DNA of 64,000 bases from Alteribacillus sp. YIM 98480 (GTDB lineage: Bacteria; Bacillota; Bacilli; Bacillales; Marinococcaceae), in the NCBI RefSeq assembly GCF_009765375.1, contig NZ_VTOK01000003.1:231445-295444 (forward strand), given 5' to 3'. Positions 17,199 to 25,574 of this stretch are shown here, one piece after another. The notes below the pieces were generated by a model. That model was given only the letters and a program-made list of their open reading frames with translations. It was not told the DNA's origin and did no database searches. The first letter of the stretch is position 1. Each line of letters starts with the position of its first letter. Made by a program: the position numbers and the translations under genes.

Positions 17199-17768
17199 TC
17201 ATTGTTTCGTTTGCATAAACCTTATTCTTTCTATCACTGAAAGTATTTCATTCATATCAGCATGGTCGGGGGGATCCGTGTCTATATGCTGCCAAAGTAT
17301 TTCTCCTGTCGTTTCAATAAGCCAAGTGGCCCCCAACTGATGGACATCCTGATGAAACATAGCTTTTTTCACTATTCTCTTTTGATGTTTATCTTTAGGG
17401 AAAATTTCGCGGATCTTATCCGACATAAGGTACTGGGTAATCATGGTTAGAGCTCTTTTTATAGATAGACGTTTAAGGGATAGATCTTTATAAGATTGTA
17501 AGGTTGGATCGCCTAATATTTGAAAAGGATACGGCCCATAAACGCTTATAAACTCCTTTAATTGTTTTGTGTCCGCTGGGATGACAGCAGCAATGGATAC
17601 TCCGTTTTGTTGAATCGTGTCTGCATGCTCACGCAACTGCGCGAGAAAATGACGGGTGCAGGGTCAGCCGGTGTGTCTTAATAATATGAAAAGGAGAGGA
17701 TTTTCTTGATAGAGATCAGAAAGCTCAACTTGTTCCCTTTCTTCTTCCGTCTCAAAGGTATACTTCAT
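17199..17768 (-). CDS. Peroxiredoxin-like protein with in-frame TGA at the expected active-site Cys (candidate selenoprotein, or pseudogene)
   Basis: Read through one TGA, this is a complete 189-residue thioredoxin-fold protein of the AhpC/TSA_2 or peroxiredoxin-like type. It starts at ATG 17768 (or 17774) after AGAGGA. Codon 35 is TGA (17664-17666) in LLFILLRHTG-TGA-PCTRHFLAQLREH. Relatives, as I recall them, have cysteine there (RHFGCPxC). Downstream, AAVIPADTKQLKEFI, YGPYPFQILGDPT and GATWLIETTGEILWQH fit the fold, and there is no other stop or frameshift. A hairpin with the geometry of a bacterial SECIS follows the TGA. The alternative is a single TGC/TGT to TGA nonsense change; the next region is decayed, which keeps that open. 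No selenocysteine machinery lies in the window. Confidence 0.6.
17628..17645 (-). promoter_or_regulatory. SECIS-like hairpin inside the peroxiredoxin-like gene
   Basis: On the coding strand CTCGCGC-AGTT-GCGTGAG forms seven pairs (one G-T) with a four-base loop. G is the second loop base. The loop begins 25 bases after the TGA. An outer CTGC/GCAG pair block (complements of 17658-17661 and 17621-17624) encloses it. Bacterial SECIS elements have a small loop with a G in its first two positions roughly 16-37 bases after UGA, so the geometry fits. Confidence 0.5.
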
Positions 17769-17848
17769 TTTCATTCCTCTTTTCTTTAAAAAATTTAAGA
17801 CAGCTTATCAGGATTTAAAGTTATATAAATTTCTTTTACTTACTGATT

Positions 17849-18178
17849 AATGATATACACCAATAAGGCTATGAACCGCCCCATTCGCGTAATTAACAAC
17901 CGCTGGCTAACCGATCACGTTTTTCATTTCTAAATCAAAATTCCATGTAAAAAGGCAAATACTAATGTCATTCTTTATTTAGATGACGACAGTAAAGTAA
18001 AAGCTGCTGTGCGGCCGATTCTATGCCGGAAATAAGATCAGTAATTTTTCCGCGTTTTGCATTTGAAAAGCTTGAATAAATCGTTGAATAACAGATTTAT
18101 TCTGTTCATGATGTAAACTTTCGCCGGGGGCTTTTGAAAGCATTTGTTGACCCGGCTGTAGTTTTAAGCTTTGGTTCA
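17849..18178 (-). pseudogene. Relic of a SigJ-type ECF sigma factor, C-terminal domain with an internal inversion
   Basis: Minus-strand reading from about 18178 gives QMLSKAPGESLHHEQNKSVI then QRFIQAFQMQNAEKLLILF, like the start of the SnoaL-like C-terminal domain of SigJ-type sigma factors. The expected next piece, VILYLDDDSKVKAAVRPI, is present but on the plus strand (about 17970-18020). The following piece, FDLEMKNVIG-stop-PAVVNYANGAVHSLIGVY, is again on the minus strand (about 17850-17940). A roughly 80-95 bp block is therefore inverted within the relic. Stops interrupt it and the sigma domains are missing. Confidence 0.65.
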
Positions 18179-18220
18179 TTAAAAATTTTACAATTTAGCT
18201 AGGACTGAGGCAAATTTTCA

Positions 18221-18242
18221 TTTATGATAACACTATCATAAA
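18221..18242. promoter_or_regulatory. Perfect inverted repeat before the EamA gene, candidate operator
   Basis: TTTATGATA (18221-18229) and TATCATAAA (18234-18242) are separated by ACAC. The right arm ends five bases before the GAGGTGG ribosome site, so a bound repressor, or an RNA hairpin, would block expression of the exporter gene. The regulator is not identified. Confidence 0.55.
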
Positions 18243-18259
18243 TGATGAGGTGGACATCA

Positions 18260-19207
18260 ATGTTGGATAGACCTTCTAAAAATACAGGATTATTCCTTGT
18301 TATTACCGGAGCGATATTTTGGGGTGTTGGCGGTACCGTTTCCCAAAAACTCTTTCATCAACACGCCATTGATGTAAATTGGCTTGTCACCATTCGCTTG
18401 CTCATAGCCGGCCTGCTACTTTTAGTCGTACAATATTTTAGAAAAGACCTTTCTTCTATACTTGATGTTTGGAAAAATAGAAGGACAGCTGTACAGCTAG
18501 TTATCTTCGGATTACTAGGCATGCTTGGGGTCCAATATACATATATGGCATCCATTAACCAGGGTAATGCTGCGGTGGCAACGTTATTACAATATTTGGC
18601 CCCTGTTATGATTATTATTTATTTACTTTTACGCAAAAAAACTGTATTAACACGTCAAGATGTAATAACTGTTTCGCTTGCTTTAGTTGGCTGCTTTTTC
18701 TTGTTAACAAACGGCTCTATCTCACAACTGTCTGTTCCGATTCCCGCCATTGTATGGGGTGTATTATCAGGTCTTGCGTTAGCCTTTTACACGTTATATG
18801 CGGTTCCTTTGCTGAAGCAATACGATTCCCTTGTTGTTGTAGGCTGGGCTATGGTTATTGGCGGCTTTGCATTAAGTATGATCCAATCCCCTTGGCAAAT
18901 AGATTTTACAAATTTCACGGCACAATCCTATGTCTACCTCGTTTTTGTCATCATTTTCGGTACGATGATTGCCTTTTGGTTCTATATTGAAAGCTTACAA
19001 AGTCTTTCTCCTAAAGAAACAAGTCTGCTAGGCAGCTTAGAGCCTCTCTCAGCTGTTTTAACAACGGTCCTTTGGTTAAACGAACCTTTTGGCATTCTTC
19101 AATTGATTGGTACAGCTTGTATTATTGGAATGACTTTATTATTGGCCCTGAATAAAGAGTCTACAAAAACATCCCGCATCAATGATAAGTCCCTCAGAGT
19201 TGGATAA
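18260..19207 (+). CDS. EamA-family (DMT) transporter
   Basis: 315 residues with ten predicted membrane segments and two EamA repeats (about residues 10-140 and 150-295). [19 protein letters not shown] opens the first repeat. [23 protein letters not shown] sequence opens the second, and [23 protein letters not shown] near the end is typical of the family. Such proteins export amino acids or other metabolites. ATG 18260 is preferred over 18242 because GAGGTGG lies six bases upstream. It is a single gene closed by a terminator that begins in its last codons. Its substrate cannot be read from the sequence. Confidence 0.87.
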   Translation: MLDRPSKNTGLFLVITGAIFWGVGGTVSQKLFHQHAIDVNWLVTIRLLIAGLLLLVVQYFRKDLSSILDVWKNRRTAVQLVIFGLLGMLGVQYTYMASINQGNAAVATLLQYLAPVMIIIYLLLRKKTVLTRQDVITVSLALVGCFFLLTNGSISQLSVPIPAIVWGVLSGLALAFYTLYAVPLLKQYDSLVVVGWAMVIGGFALSMIQSPWQIDFTNFTAQSYVYLVFVIIFGTMIAFWFYIESLQSLSPKETSLLGSLEPLSAVLTTVLWLNEPFGILQLIGTACIIGMTLLLALNKESTKTSRINDKSLRVG

Positions 19208-19233
19208 TTCCTATCTACTTTGAGGGACTTTTC
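19187..19233 (+). terminator. Terminator of the EamA gene
   Basis: AAGTCCCTCA (19187-19196) pairs with TGAGGGACTT (19221-19230) and is followed by TTCC. The upstream arm lies within the last codons of the gene. Confidence 0.75.
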
Positions 19234-19347
19234 CGTAATGATCTTATCGTTATTGTACTGTGCATAGATAGAATCTGCTGTTCCCAAATGTGTTTCGTGC
19301 TTTTTTATACTCGGTTTCGCTTATTAACCATCACATGCTCACAACTT

Positions 19348-19626
19348 TTATAAGCCGCCGGAATATCTATCCTTTTGCCTATTGGCAATCTCATCTCGTT
19401 CTCCTCCATCAGAGAGTTCCTCAGAAAACGCTCGCTCCTCTGTGTTTGTATCTTCCTCTTCTGTGTCAGGGTATTCATTTAAATAACGATTCTCTCCTGG
19501 AGCAAATGTATCATTTTGCAAGCTGTAGTCTTCTTCGACAGGATTGGTATTTTGAGATCCCATTTCTTGAATATTAACTTTTTCCGTTTCTGGATTTCGT
19601 CTATCTGTTGTTTTTTTCTTATCCAA
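19348..19626 (-). CDS. Small acidic hydrophilic protein, function unknown
   Basis: 92 residues from a TTG start, with AGAAAGG about a dozen bases upstream. The product is rich in Asp, Glu, Asn and Arg, with no membrane segment, no cysteine and no recognised domain (for example NEYPDTEEEDTNTEERAFSE). It looks disordered. It stands alone between the exporter gene and a dead insertion sequence. Coding is plausible from length and composition but unproven. Confidence 0.45.
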   Translation of the reverse strand: MDKKKTTDRRNPETEKVNIQEMGSQNTNPVEEDYSLQNDTFAPGENRYLNEYPDTEEEDTNTEERAFSEELSDGGERDEIANRQKDRYSGGL

Positions 19627-20113
19627 ATCTTTAAAAATCCTTTCTGTTTTGGTTTTTTTGTATATGTTTAGATGGATAAAAATGGCGGTCGTTATATACT
19701 GTGCTGCAAATCATAAAAATAATTCATATTAAAAAGATCGATTTCACTTTATTCTTTTATTGCAGGGTAGTCAAATGGAAGATTGCTGGATCTACTCTTA
19801 ATGCACGTGGTAAGACTATTAAATCAATAATTTGTTTTTGATCGTTTTTAAAAATAAATCAATTCCAACTTAAAGGCTAGATATTGGTTAATACCGGACA
19901 GGTTTTCACTCGAATGGTCAAAAACCTAATAATACAGTAACTATACAAAGCAAACGAACATCAACTTTATACAATTCACTCAATTTAAGTAAAGTAGGAT
20001 TTCGGCTTTTTTCTTTTATACCCTTTCAATTGGAGTCACACCAACAACCGATCCACTTTCCATAGAAAATGTTTTATAACCTATAATGAGGATAGAATCA
20101 TAAAAAAATCTAC
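19627..20113. other. Noncoding stretch next to the insertion sequence
   Basis: AT-rich DNA of about 490 bp. I saw no frame with a ribosome site, no RNA gene and no long hairpin. Confidence 0.4.
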
Positions 20114-21115
20114 TGTGATGGTTTAGAGTGACCTACTTGAAATGAGACACAGGAAAAAGAATTTCTATCCAGAAGAAATAAAGAGAGAAGTTATAAGATT
20201 AAAGCTGACAGGAGAGTACACGAATAAAGAATTATTGGAGCGCTTAGGTATAAAAAACAAAACACAAATAAAAACTTGGATGAAGTGGTTTCGAAATGGT
20301 GAAGAGCAAAGACTCCCAAAGCCTATTGGTAAGCAGTATTCATACGGAAAAGGGCCCGAGGAAGTCAGCGAAGTGGAACAACTGAAAAAGAAAGTATCTT
20401 ATATGAAATAAGAGAAGAACTCTTGGGAAGTTCCAGAAAATCGAAAGGAAGTGGTCCCAGAAGCATTCATCGAACTCGTAGAAATATTTAAAATGAAATA
20501 TTCGATTACATCAATCTGTGAAAGTTTACATGTTCCTAGATCCACTTATTATCGCTGGAAAAATAAATCGTGGGATCTCACACCATTAGAACAATTAGGT
20601 TTAACCATTTGTAAAGAGCCTGGAGTACCGAGTAGGACATCGAATGGTGAAGGGCCTTCTCAAGAAAGACCATCATATCAAAGTAAATCGAAATACCGTC
20701 CAGAAAATCATGCAGAAGTTCAGTGTGCAATGCAGGGTAAAACCTAAACGCAAAACATATATCGCTAAAGAAGGGAATCACGTTGTCCCAAACCTACTAG
20801 AACAAAATTTTTTAGCAGAAGGTCCTAACCAAAAGTGGGTAACGGACGACATCACATACTTACCTTACGGTGAAAAAATGTCGTCATTGAATCCTTCCAC
20901 TCCTCGCTAAAGACGGAAGAATTCAGCACTCAAGAATGAGTGCACCTTGCAAATTCTATTGTACTAGAAAAAGTGGAAACGTACCTAACTATTATTACAA
21001 CTACATGCGACCTTTTAAGAAATTAAACTACCATACCCCCGTTAAATTCAGGAGCATGGCAGCCTAGTTGTTGTTTCTTGTCTCATGTTTCTAGGTCAGT
21101 TCAGATTATCCACAA
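20114..21115 (+). mobile_element. Degenerate IS3-family (IS150-like) insertion sequence
   Basis: Terminal inverted repeats are visible: left TGTGATGG...TGACCTA...ATGAGACA (from 20114) and right, read inward, TGTGGAT...TGACCTA...ATGAGACA (to 21115). Inside lie orfA and fragments of orfB. The element is about 1.0 kb, shorter than the usual 1.3-1.5 kb of the family, so part of orfB is deleted and transposition in cis is not possible. Confidence 0.8.
20142..21068 (+). pseudogene. IS3-family transposase genes orfA and orfB, broken
   Basis: OrfA (20142-20411) is a helix-turn-helix protein: KNFYPEEIKREVIRLKLTGE, NKELLERLGIKNKTQIKTWM. It ends early after VEQLKKKVSYMK. OrfB begins near 20451 (ITSICESLHVPRSTYYRWKN), shifts frame near 20640 to continue as KKDHHIKVNRNTVQKIMQKF, and reaches the first catalytic-core block PNQKWVTDDITYLPYG near 20840. 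It then jumps to a C-terminal NYYYNYMRPFKKLNYHTPV segment, so most of the DDE core is missing. Several frameshifts and stops confirm it is dead. Confidence 0.8.
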
Positions 21116-21241
21116 CAGTTTTTTATAATTGAAGATTTTAGAGTCTTTAGCATGTGTTTACTTCTCTTTCGATTCATCCCCTGCAAAAATTTAATTCTCC
21201 CAAATACCTTTTGTGATTTACGTTTTGAGTAATTATCCCTT

Positions 21242-22717
21242 TTAAACAAGCGAATTAATTAGTTCTTGATAGCTTTCTTGTATTTCTTTATATTCTTCAA
21301 AATTTTGAATGTTAGGGTTGTAGAATATTTCCTTGTCTTTAATAATTTCTACCCCTTCTCCAATGCTATTAAACAAACCAACTCCTACTCCAGCAAGAAT
21401 TGCAGCACCTCTTACACCTGCCTGTGAAGATTGTAAAACTCTTATCGTTTTATTAGTAGCATCAGCAAACATTTGCATCCATGTATTATTTTTGGATCCT
21501 CCTCCTTGAATTGTAAGCATTGAAGGAGACGAATCAATGCTTTTTTCAAATTGGGCCAATACCTTAATTCTATCAACCAATATACCTTCAAGTATTGCTC
21601 GATAAAAATGTTTAAGCTCGTGTTCAAAGGTAATTCCATAAAATAAAGCATTTAAAGTTTGATTTGAGAATTTTTGTCCATGCAAATATGGTAAATACCG
21701 TAACCCCTTTGCTCCTGGGAGTGTATCTTTTATTAATGTATTTAACACTTTATGGATGTTATTATTATCTGTATTTATTTGTTTTAATGTTTTAACGAAC
21801 CAATCAATATTTGATCCTGCAGAGGGAGAAGCTTGTAACATCAGCCATCGGTTATTTTTCGGCAAGCATCTTAACATCCAGTCACCTTCTGCATGATCTT
21901 GGGGACTATTACTAGACATAACAGTAATCCCCCATGTTCCTAATATGATTAGAGTGTCACTATGATTAATACAACCAGACCCAATCACTGTACTTGCGAC
22001 ATCATGCAAACCTGCCACAACAGGGGTTCCTTCTTTGAACCCCGTGTCTGTCTCTGCTTCTTTATTCACTTCTCCAACTACTTGATCAGATGTAACAACA
22101 TCAGGTATTTTCTCAGTAAGATGATTAATACTTAATGTTTCTTCAATACTTAGATCCCTTGTTCTAGTGTTTAGATTAATAAGACCAGCACTAGCATCCG
22201 TAATTTCTAAAAATATTTCACCAGTTAATTTATAACGAATGTAATCTTTTGCAAAAATTACAAACTCTGTTTTTTCCCATCTTTGTTTATCATGGGTGTA
22301 AATCCAATGAAGGATAGGTAAGGGAGTCCCTAAAAACGGCTTTTGTCTAATTATTTTAAATAACTCCTGATGTTGTGACTTTGAAAGTAATGAACCCCAC
22401 GTGTGTTTTGAGCGCGTATCTATTGATGTAATACCTAATCCAATTATATTTTTATCTTTATCCAAAGTAATAACTCCATCACCATATGCACTCAAACCAA
22501 TCCCTTTTATTTCTGTGACAGAAATATCATGTTTGTATAATGTTTCTTTTATTAATGAACTAAGAGCTTTCCAGAGTTCTTCCATATCTTTTTCAACAAA
22601 GCCGTCTTCCGAATAAACTATTGAGGATCTTTTTTCCTCAAGAGCTATCTTTTTCCCACCTAAGGAAAATACCGCTACCTTAATCATTGTTAATCCTATG
22701 TCAATGCCTATTAACAA
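21242..22717 (-). CDS. FGGY-family carbohydrate kinase
   Basis: 491 residues; ATP-dependent phosphorylation of a sugar or polyol. The N-terminal phosphate-binding motif is GIDIGLTMIKVAVF. IGLSAYGDG precedes the substrate site and GLHDVASTVIGSG begins the second domain. NALFYGITFEHELKHFYRA and TIQGGGSKNNTWMQMFADAT form the ATP-binding side. GTWGITVMSS lies in the second domain core. TTG start after GGAGG. It is the last gene of the SorC-aldolase-ABC operon and resembles xylulose/lyxose/LsrK-type kinases, but the substrate cannot be assigned. Confidence 0.85.
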   Translation of the reverse strand: MLIGIDIGLTMIKVAVFSLGGKKIALEEKRSSIVYSEDGFVEKDMEELWKALSSLIKETLYKHDISVTEIKGIGLSAYGDGVITLDKDKNIIGLGITSIDTRSKHTWGSLLSKSQHQELFKIIRQKPFLGTPLPILHWIYTHDKQRWEKTEFVIFAKDYIRYKLTGEIFLEITDASAGLINLNTRTRDLSIEETLSINHLTEKIPDVVTSDQVVGEVNKEAETDTGFKEGTPVVAGLHDVASTVIGSGCINHSDTLIILGTWGITVMSSNSPQDHAEGDWMLRCLPKNNRWLMLQASPSAGSNIDWFVKTLKQINTDNNNIHKVLNTLIKDTLPGAKGLRYLPYLHGQKFSNQTLNALFYGITFEHELKHFYRAILEGILVDRIKVLAQFEKSIDSSPSMLTIQGGGSKNNTWMQMFADATNKTIRVLQSSQAGVRGAAILAGVGVGLFNSIGEGVEIIKDKEIFYNPNIQNFEEYKEIQESYQELINSLV

Positions 22718-22760
22718 TTTAATCCTCCTTCCTATTTAAAAATTGCTAGGTTAAATTTCG

Positions 22761-23777
22761 CTAATGTTTTTCTAAAATAGTTTCTTTAATATTATTTATT
22801 AATAAATTTACTGAGTTAGTAAAAGCTGAACTTGTAGTCCCAGCTAAATGAGAGGTTAAAGTAGCATTAGGTACAGAACATATAGGATGATCTTCCGCTA
22901 GTGGTTCTTGTGAAAATACATCGAGAGCAGCACCTGCAATTTTATTAGATTTTAATAATTCAACTAAAAATAATTCATCGACTAATTCAGCTCTTGAAAC
23001 ATTTATTAAATAAGTGTTTTGTTTTAGTTTACTTAACCGCTTTTTTGATAAATAATGATAGGTCTTATCAGATAAGCGTAAATGTATTGAAACAACATCT
23101 GAATTTTCCAAAATATATTCATCTGAGACACATTCAAAACCATCTGATGTTATTACCTGATTAGGTAAAAAAGGATCGTGAATAATGACATGACTACCCA
23201 GTAATTTGAATTTTTTGGCAACCAATCTTCCAATATTACCATATCCAATAATTCCTATTGTACAATCACGTAATTCCCGTGGAAGAGATATTGGAAAATC
23301 TTTTGTCCAATTATTTTGTAATAATGATTTGTGTGCCCTTGCAATATTCCTCATCTCAGATAACACCATTCCTAATGTGAATTCTGCAACTGCATTCGCA
23401 TTTCTCCCTGGAGTATTAATAATTTTAATATTGTTTTTTTCGCAAGATTGTTGGTCAATATTCTCTGTTCCTGCACGTAATATACCTATATACTTTAAAG
23501 ATGGAATATTATTTATTATTTCATTGCTGATTGGATAAAAATGTATTATCATAAGATCAATCTGGTGTAAGTTTCCTAATTCAACTATTTTTTCAGATTT
23601 TAATAAATTATTTGGTCCATTTTTTTCGACATGTATATTAATTTTTGTTAGTTCCGCTTCTGATTCGAGATCCCAGTTATAATACACAATATTCGAATGA
23701 GGATACTCTTTCTTGACTACTGAATAAATTGTATTATTAGGGATAAAAAGATCCCCTATTATCATAATATTTTCCAT
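22761..23777 (-). CDS. D-2-hydroxyacid dehydrogenase family NAD(P) oxidoreductase
   Basis: 338 residues of the phosphoglycerate/lactate dehydrogenase-like family. The Rossmann motif is IGIIGYGNIGRLVAKKF with the acidic IHDP at the end of the second strand, suiting NAD. Catalytic residues are Arg (SIHLRLSDKTYHYL region), a Glu in AALDVFSQEPLAEDHP and His in ATLTSHLAGTT. The N-terminal 100 residues form the substrate domain. It lies between the ABC permease (17 bp) and the kinase gene, so it probably oxidises or reduces a sugar acid or ketose of the pathway. The exact substrate is unknown. Confidence 0.85.
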   Translation of the reverse strand: MENIMIIGDLFIPNNTIYSVVKKEYPHSNIVYYNWDLESEAELTKINIHVEKNGPNNLLKSEKIVELGNLHQIDLMIIHFYPISNEIINNIPSLKYIGILRAGTENIDQQSCEKNNIKIINTPGRNANAVAEFTLGMVLSEMRNIARAHKSLLQNNWTKDFPISLPRELRDCTIGIIGYGNIGRLVAKKFKLLGSHVIIHDPFLPNQVITSDGFECVSDEYILENSDVVSIHLRLSDKTYHYLSKKRLSKLKQNTYLINVSRAELVDELFLVELLKSNKIAGAALDVFSQEPLAEDHPICSVPNATLTSHLAGTTSSAFTNSVNLLINNIKETILEKH

Positions 23778-23793
23778 ATTTCACCTCTCCATT

Positions 23794-24621
23794 TTATTTA
23801 ACCGCTCCAAAAGAAATTCCTCTAACAATATATTTTTGAATAAAAATCGCTAATATTACCAAGGGTAATACTGTTAGCATAGAGGCCGGTAATAATTGAT
23901 CCCACATCACACCTGAATCTGATACAAATCCAGTAATAGCAACTGGTAATGTTTGAGTGGTTCTATTTGTTAAAACTAGTGGTATCAAGTAAGCATTCCA
24001 AGAAAATAGGAATACAAAAATAGAAGTTGTAGCAATCCCCGTACCTACAAGTGGAAGTGTAATTTTAAAAAATGCTTGGATTCTAGTACAACCATCAATC
24101 ATTGCTGATTCTTCTAAAGTTAATGGTACTTCTTGAAAAAAAGATCTCATCATCCAAACCGTTAAAGGCAAATTAAAAATTGAACTGGCGATTACAACAG
24201 CAAGATGCGTGCCTAGAAGGTTTGTACTCAAAAATAAGTCATACAACGCTATTACAGCTGCAATCGGTGGTAACATCTGTATAGAAAGTATCCAAAATAG
24301 CAATGAATTTTTCATTTTAAACTTAAACCTGACAAAACCATAAGCTGCAGGTAGACCCAATATTAAACATATCAATACAGTAGAAACAGAAATTATTAAA
24401 CTATTTGTCAAGTGTGAAAAAAAATTTATTGAGGAAATTGCTTCTTGATAATTAGCAATGGTTGGTGTAAATATTAAACTTGGAGTGTATAATAAGTCTT
24501 TTGGTTTAAAAGAAGAAATCAGCGCCCAAAGTATTGGTCCTAAAAACAAGAAAGTAACGGTTGTTATTAAAATATATCCAGTAATTACTGACCTTTTTTT
24601 CACATTTTCCACTATAATCAC
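23794..24621 (-). CDS. ABC sugar transporter permease, MalG/LacG type
   Basis: 275 residues with six membrane segments. The cytosolic EAA loop reads EESAMIDGCTRIQAFFKITL, which contacts the ATPase subunit. FSWNAYLIPLVLTNR is typical of CUT1 permeases. The GTG start overlaps the previous permease stop by one base (TAGTG). No ATP-binding gene is in the operon, as often in Gram-positive CUT1 systems that share a MsmX-type ATPase. Confidence 0.88.
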   Translation of the reverse strand: MIIVENVKKRSVITGYILITTVTFLFLGPILWALISSFKPKDLLYTPSLIFTPTIANYQEAISSINFFSHLTNSLIISVSTVLICLILGLPAAYGFVRFKFKMKNSLLFWILSIQMLPPIAAVIALYDLFLSTNLLGTHLAVVIASSIFNLPLTVWMMRSFFQEVPLTLEESAMIDGCTRIQAFFKITLPLVGTGIATTSIFVFLFSWNAYLIPLVLTNRTTQTLPVAITGFVSDSGVMWDQLLPASMLTVLPLVILAIFIQKYIVRGISFGAVK

Positions 24622-25574
24622 TATCCTTGCCTATTTACTTCCTTACTTAATAACTTCCCGATGGATTGACCAATAATAATAATGAAAACTAATATTAATA
24701 CAGCTATTGCAGAGGCATAACTTGTATTAAAAGTTGAAAACGCAGCCTTAAATAAATAAACAGGTAATATTTGAGAACCATTAGCTGGCCCCCCTTGAGT
24801 CATTGCCCATATAGTATCAAAAGCTTGGAATGATAAGATAAACCTTAACATTGCTGCTAATGTGATAATTGGTAGTGCCATCGGGAGGGTTAGGTAGCGG
24901 AAAGTCTTCCAGTGTGAGGCTCCATCAACATAAGCAGCCTCATAAGGTTCCTTGGGCAATCCTTGTAAACCAGCATATACAATAAAAAATATAAATGGGG
25001 TCCACTGCCAAATGTCAACAATTACTACTGTTAGCATTACTAAACTACTTGACTGTAACCAAAGAATATTTTCTAAACCTAAGAAACTACCAATGTGATA
25101 AATTAATCCAAATTCATAACCAAACATGTATCTCCATAATATTCCTGACACAAAAGGAGTTACGAAAATAGGTAAAGATAATAAAACTCTGTAAACCCCA
25201 ATTCCTTTAATATGAGAAGTGTAATGATTCATAAGTACAGCTAACGCAACCCCTAAAATAACTTGAATGATAATACCTGATAAATAAATTAAGGTTTTTA
25301 TCATTGCATCATGCGCTTCTCTTGATGATAGAAATTCACTATAGTTTTTTAAACCAATATACTCGATAGGCTTAAACTGCTGAGTTAAATAAACATTTTG
25401 AAAACTGAGATCCACAGTATTAATAATAGGAAAAAGAGTAATTAACATTAAATAAATAATAGTTGGAGAAATTAATGCTATTGGACGCCAGTTGTTCCTA
25501 ATAAAGCTATTAGCAGTTTTCGATTTTATGGAAGGGGGAGCTAACTCCCCCGCCTTAATTTTTATCATTTTCAT
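24621..25574 (-). CDS. ABC sugar transporter permease, MalF type
   Basis: 317 residues with a cytosolic N-terminus and six membrane segments. The EAA loop is YEAAYVDGASHWKTFRYLTL. FDTIWAMTQGGPANGSQILP is the usual motif near the C-terminus of CUT1 permeases. Its ATG overlaps the binding-protein stop (ATGA at 25571-25574), indicating coupled translation. With the other permease it forms the membrane pore of a carbohydrate importer. Confidence 0.88.
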   Translation of the reverse strand: MKMIKIKAGELAPPSIKSKTANSFIRNNWRPIALISPTIIYLMLITLFPIINTVDLSFQNVYLTQQFKPIEYIGLKNYSEFLSSREAHDAMIKTLIYLSGIIIQVILGVALAVLMNHYTSHIKGIGVYRVLLSLPIFVTPFVSGILWRYMFGYEFGLIYHIGSFLGLENILWLQSSSLVMLTVVIVDIWQWTPFIFFIVYAGLQGLPKEPYEAAYVDGASHWKTFRYLTLPMALPIITLAAMLRFILSFQAFDTIWAMTQGGPANGSQILPVYLFKAAFSTFNTSYASAIAVLILVFIIIIGQSIGKLLSKEVNRQG

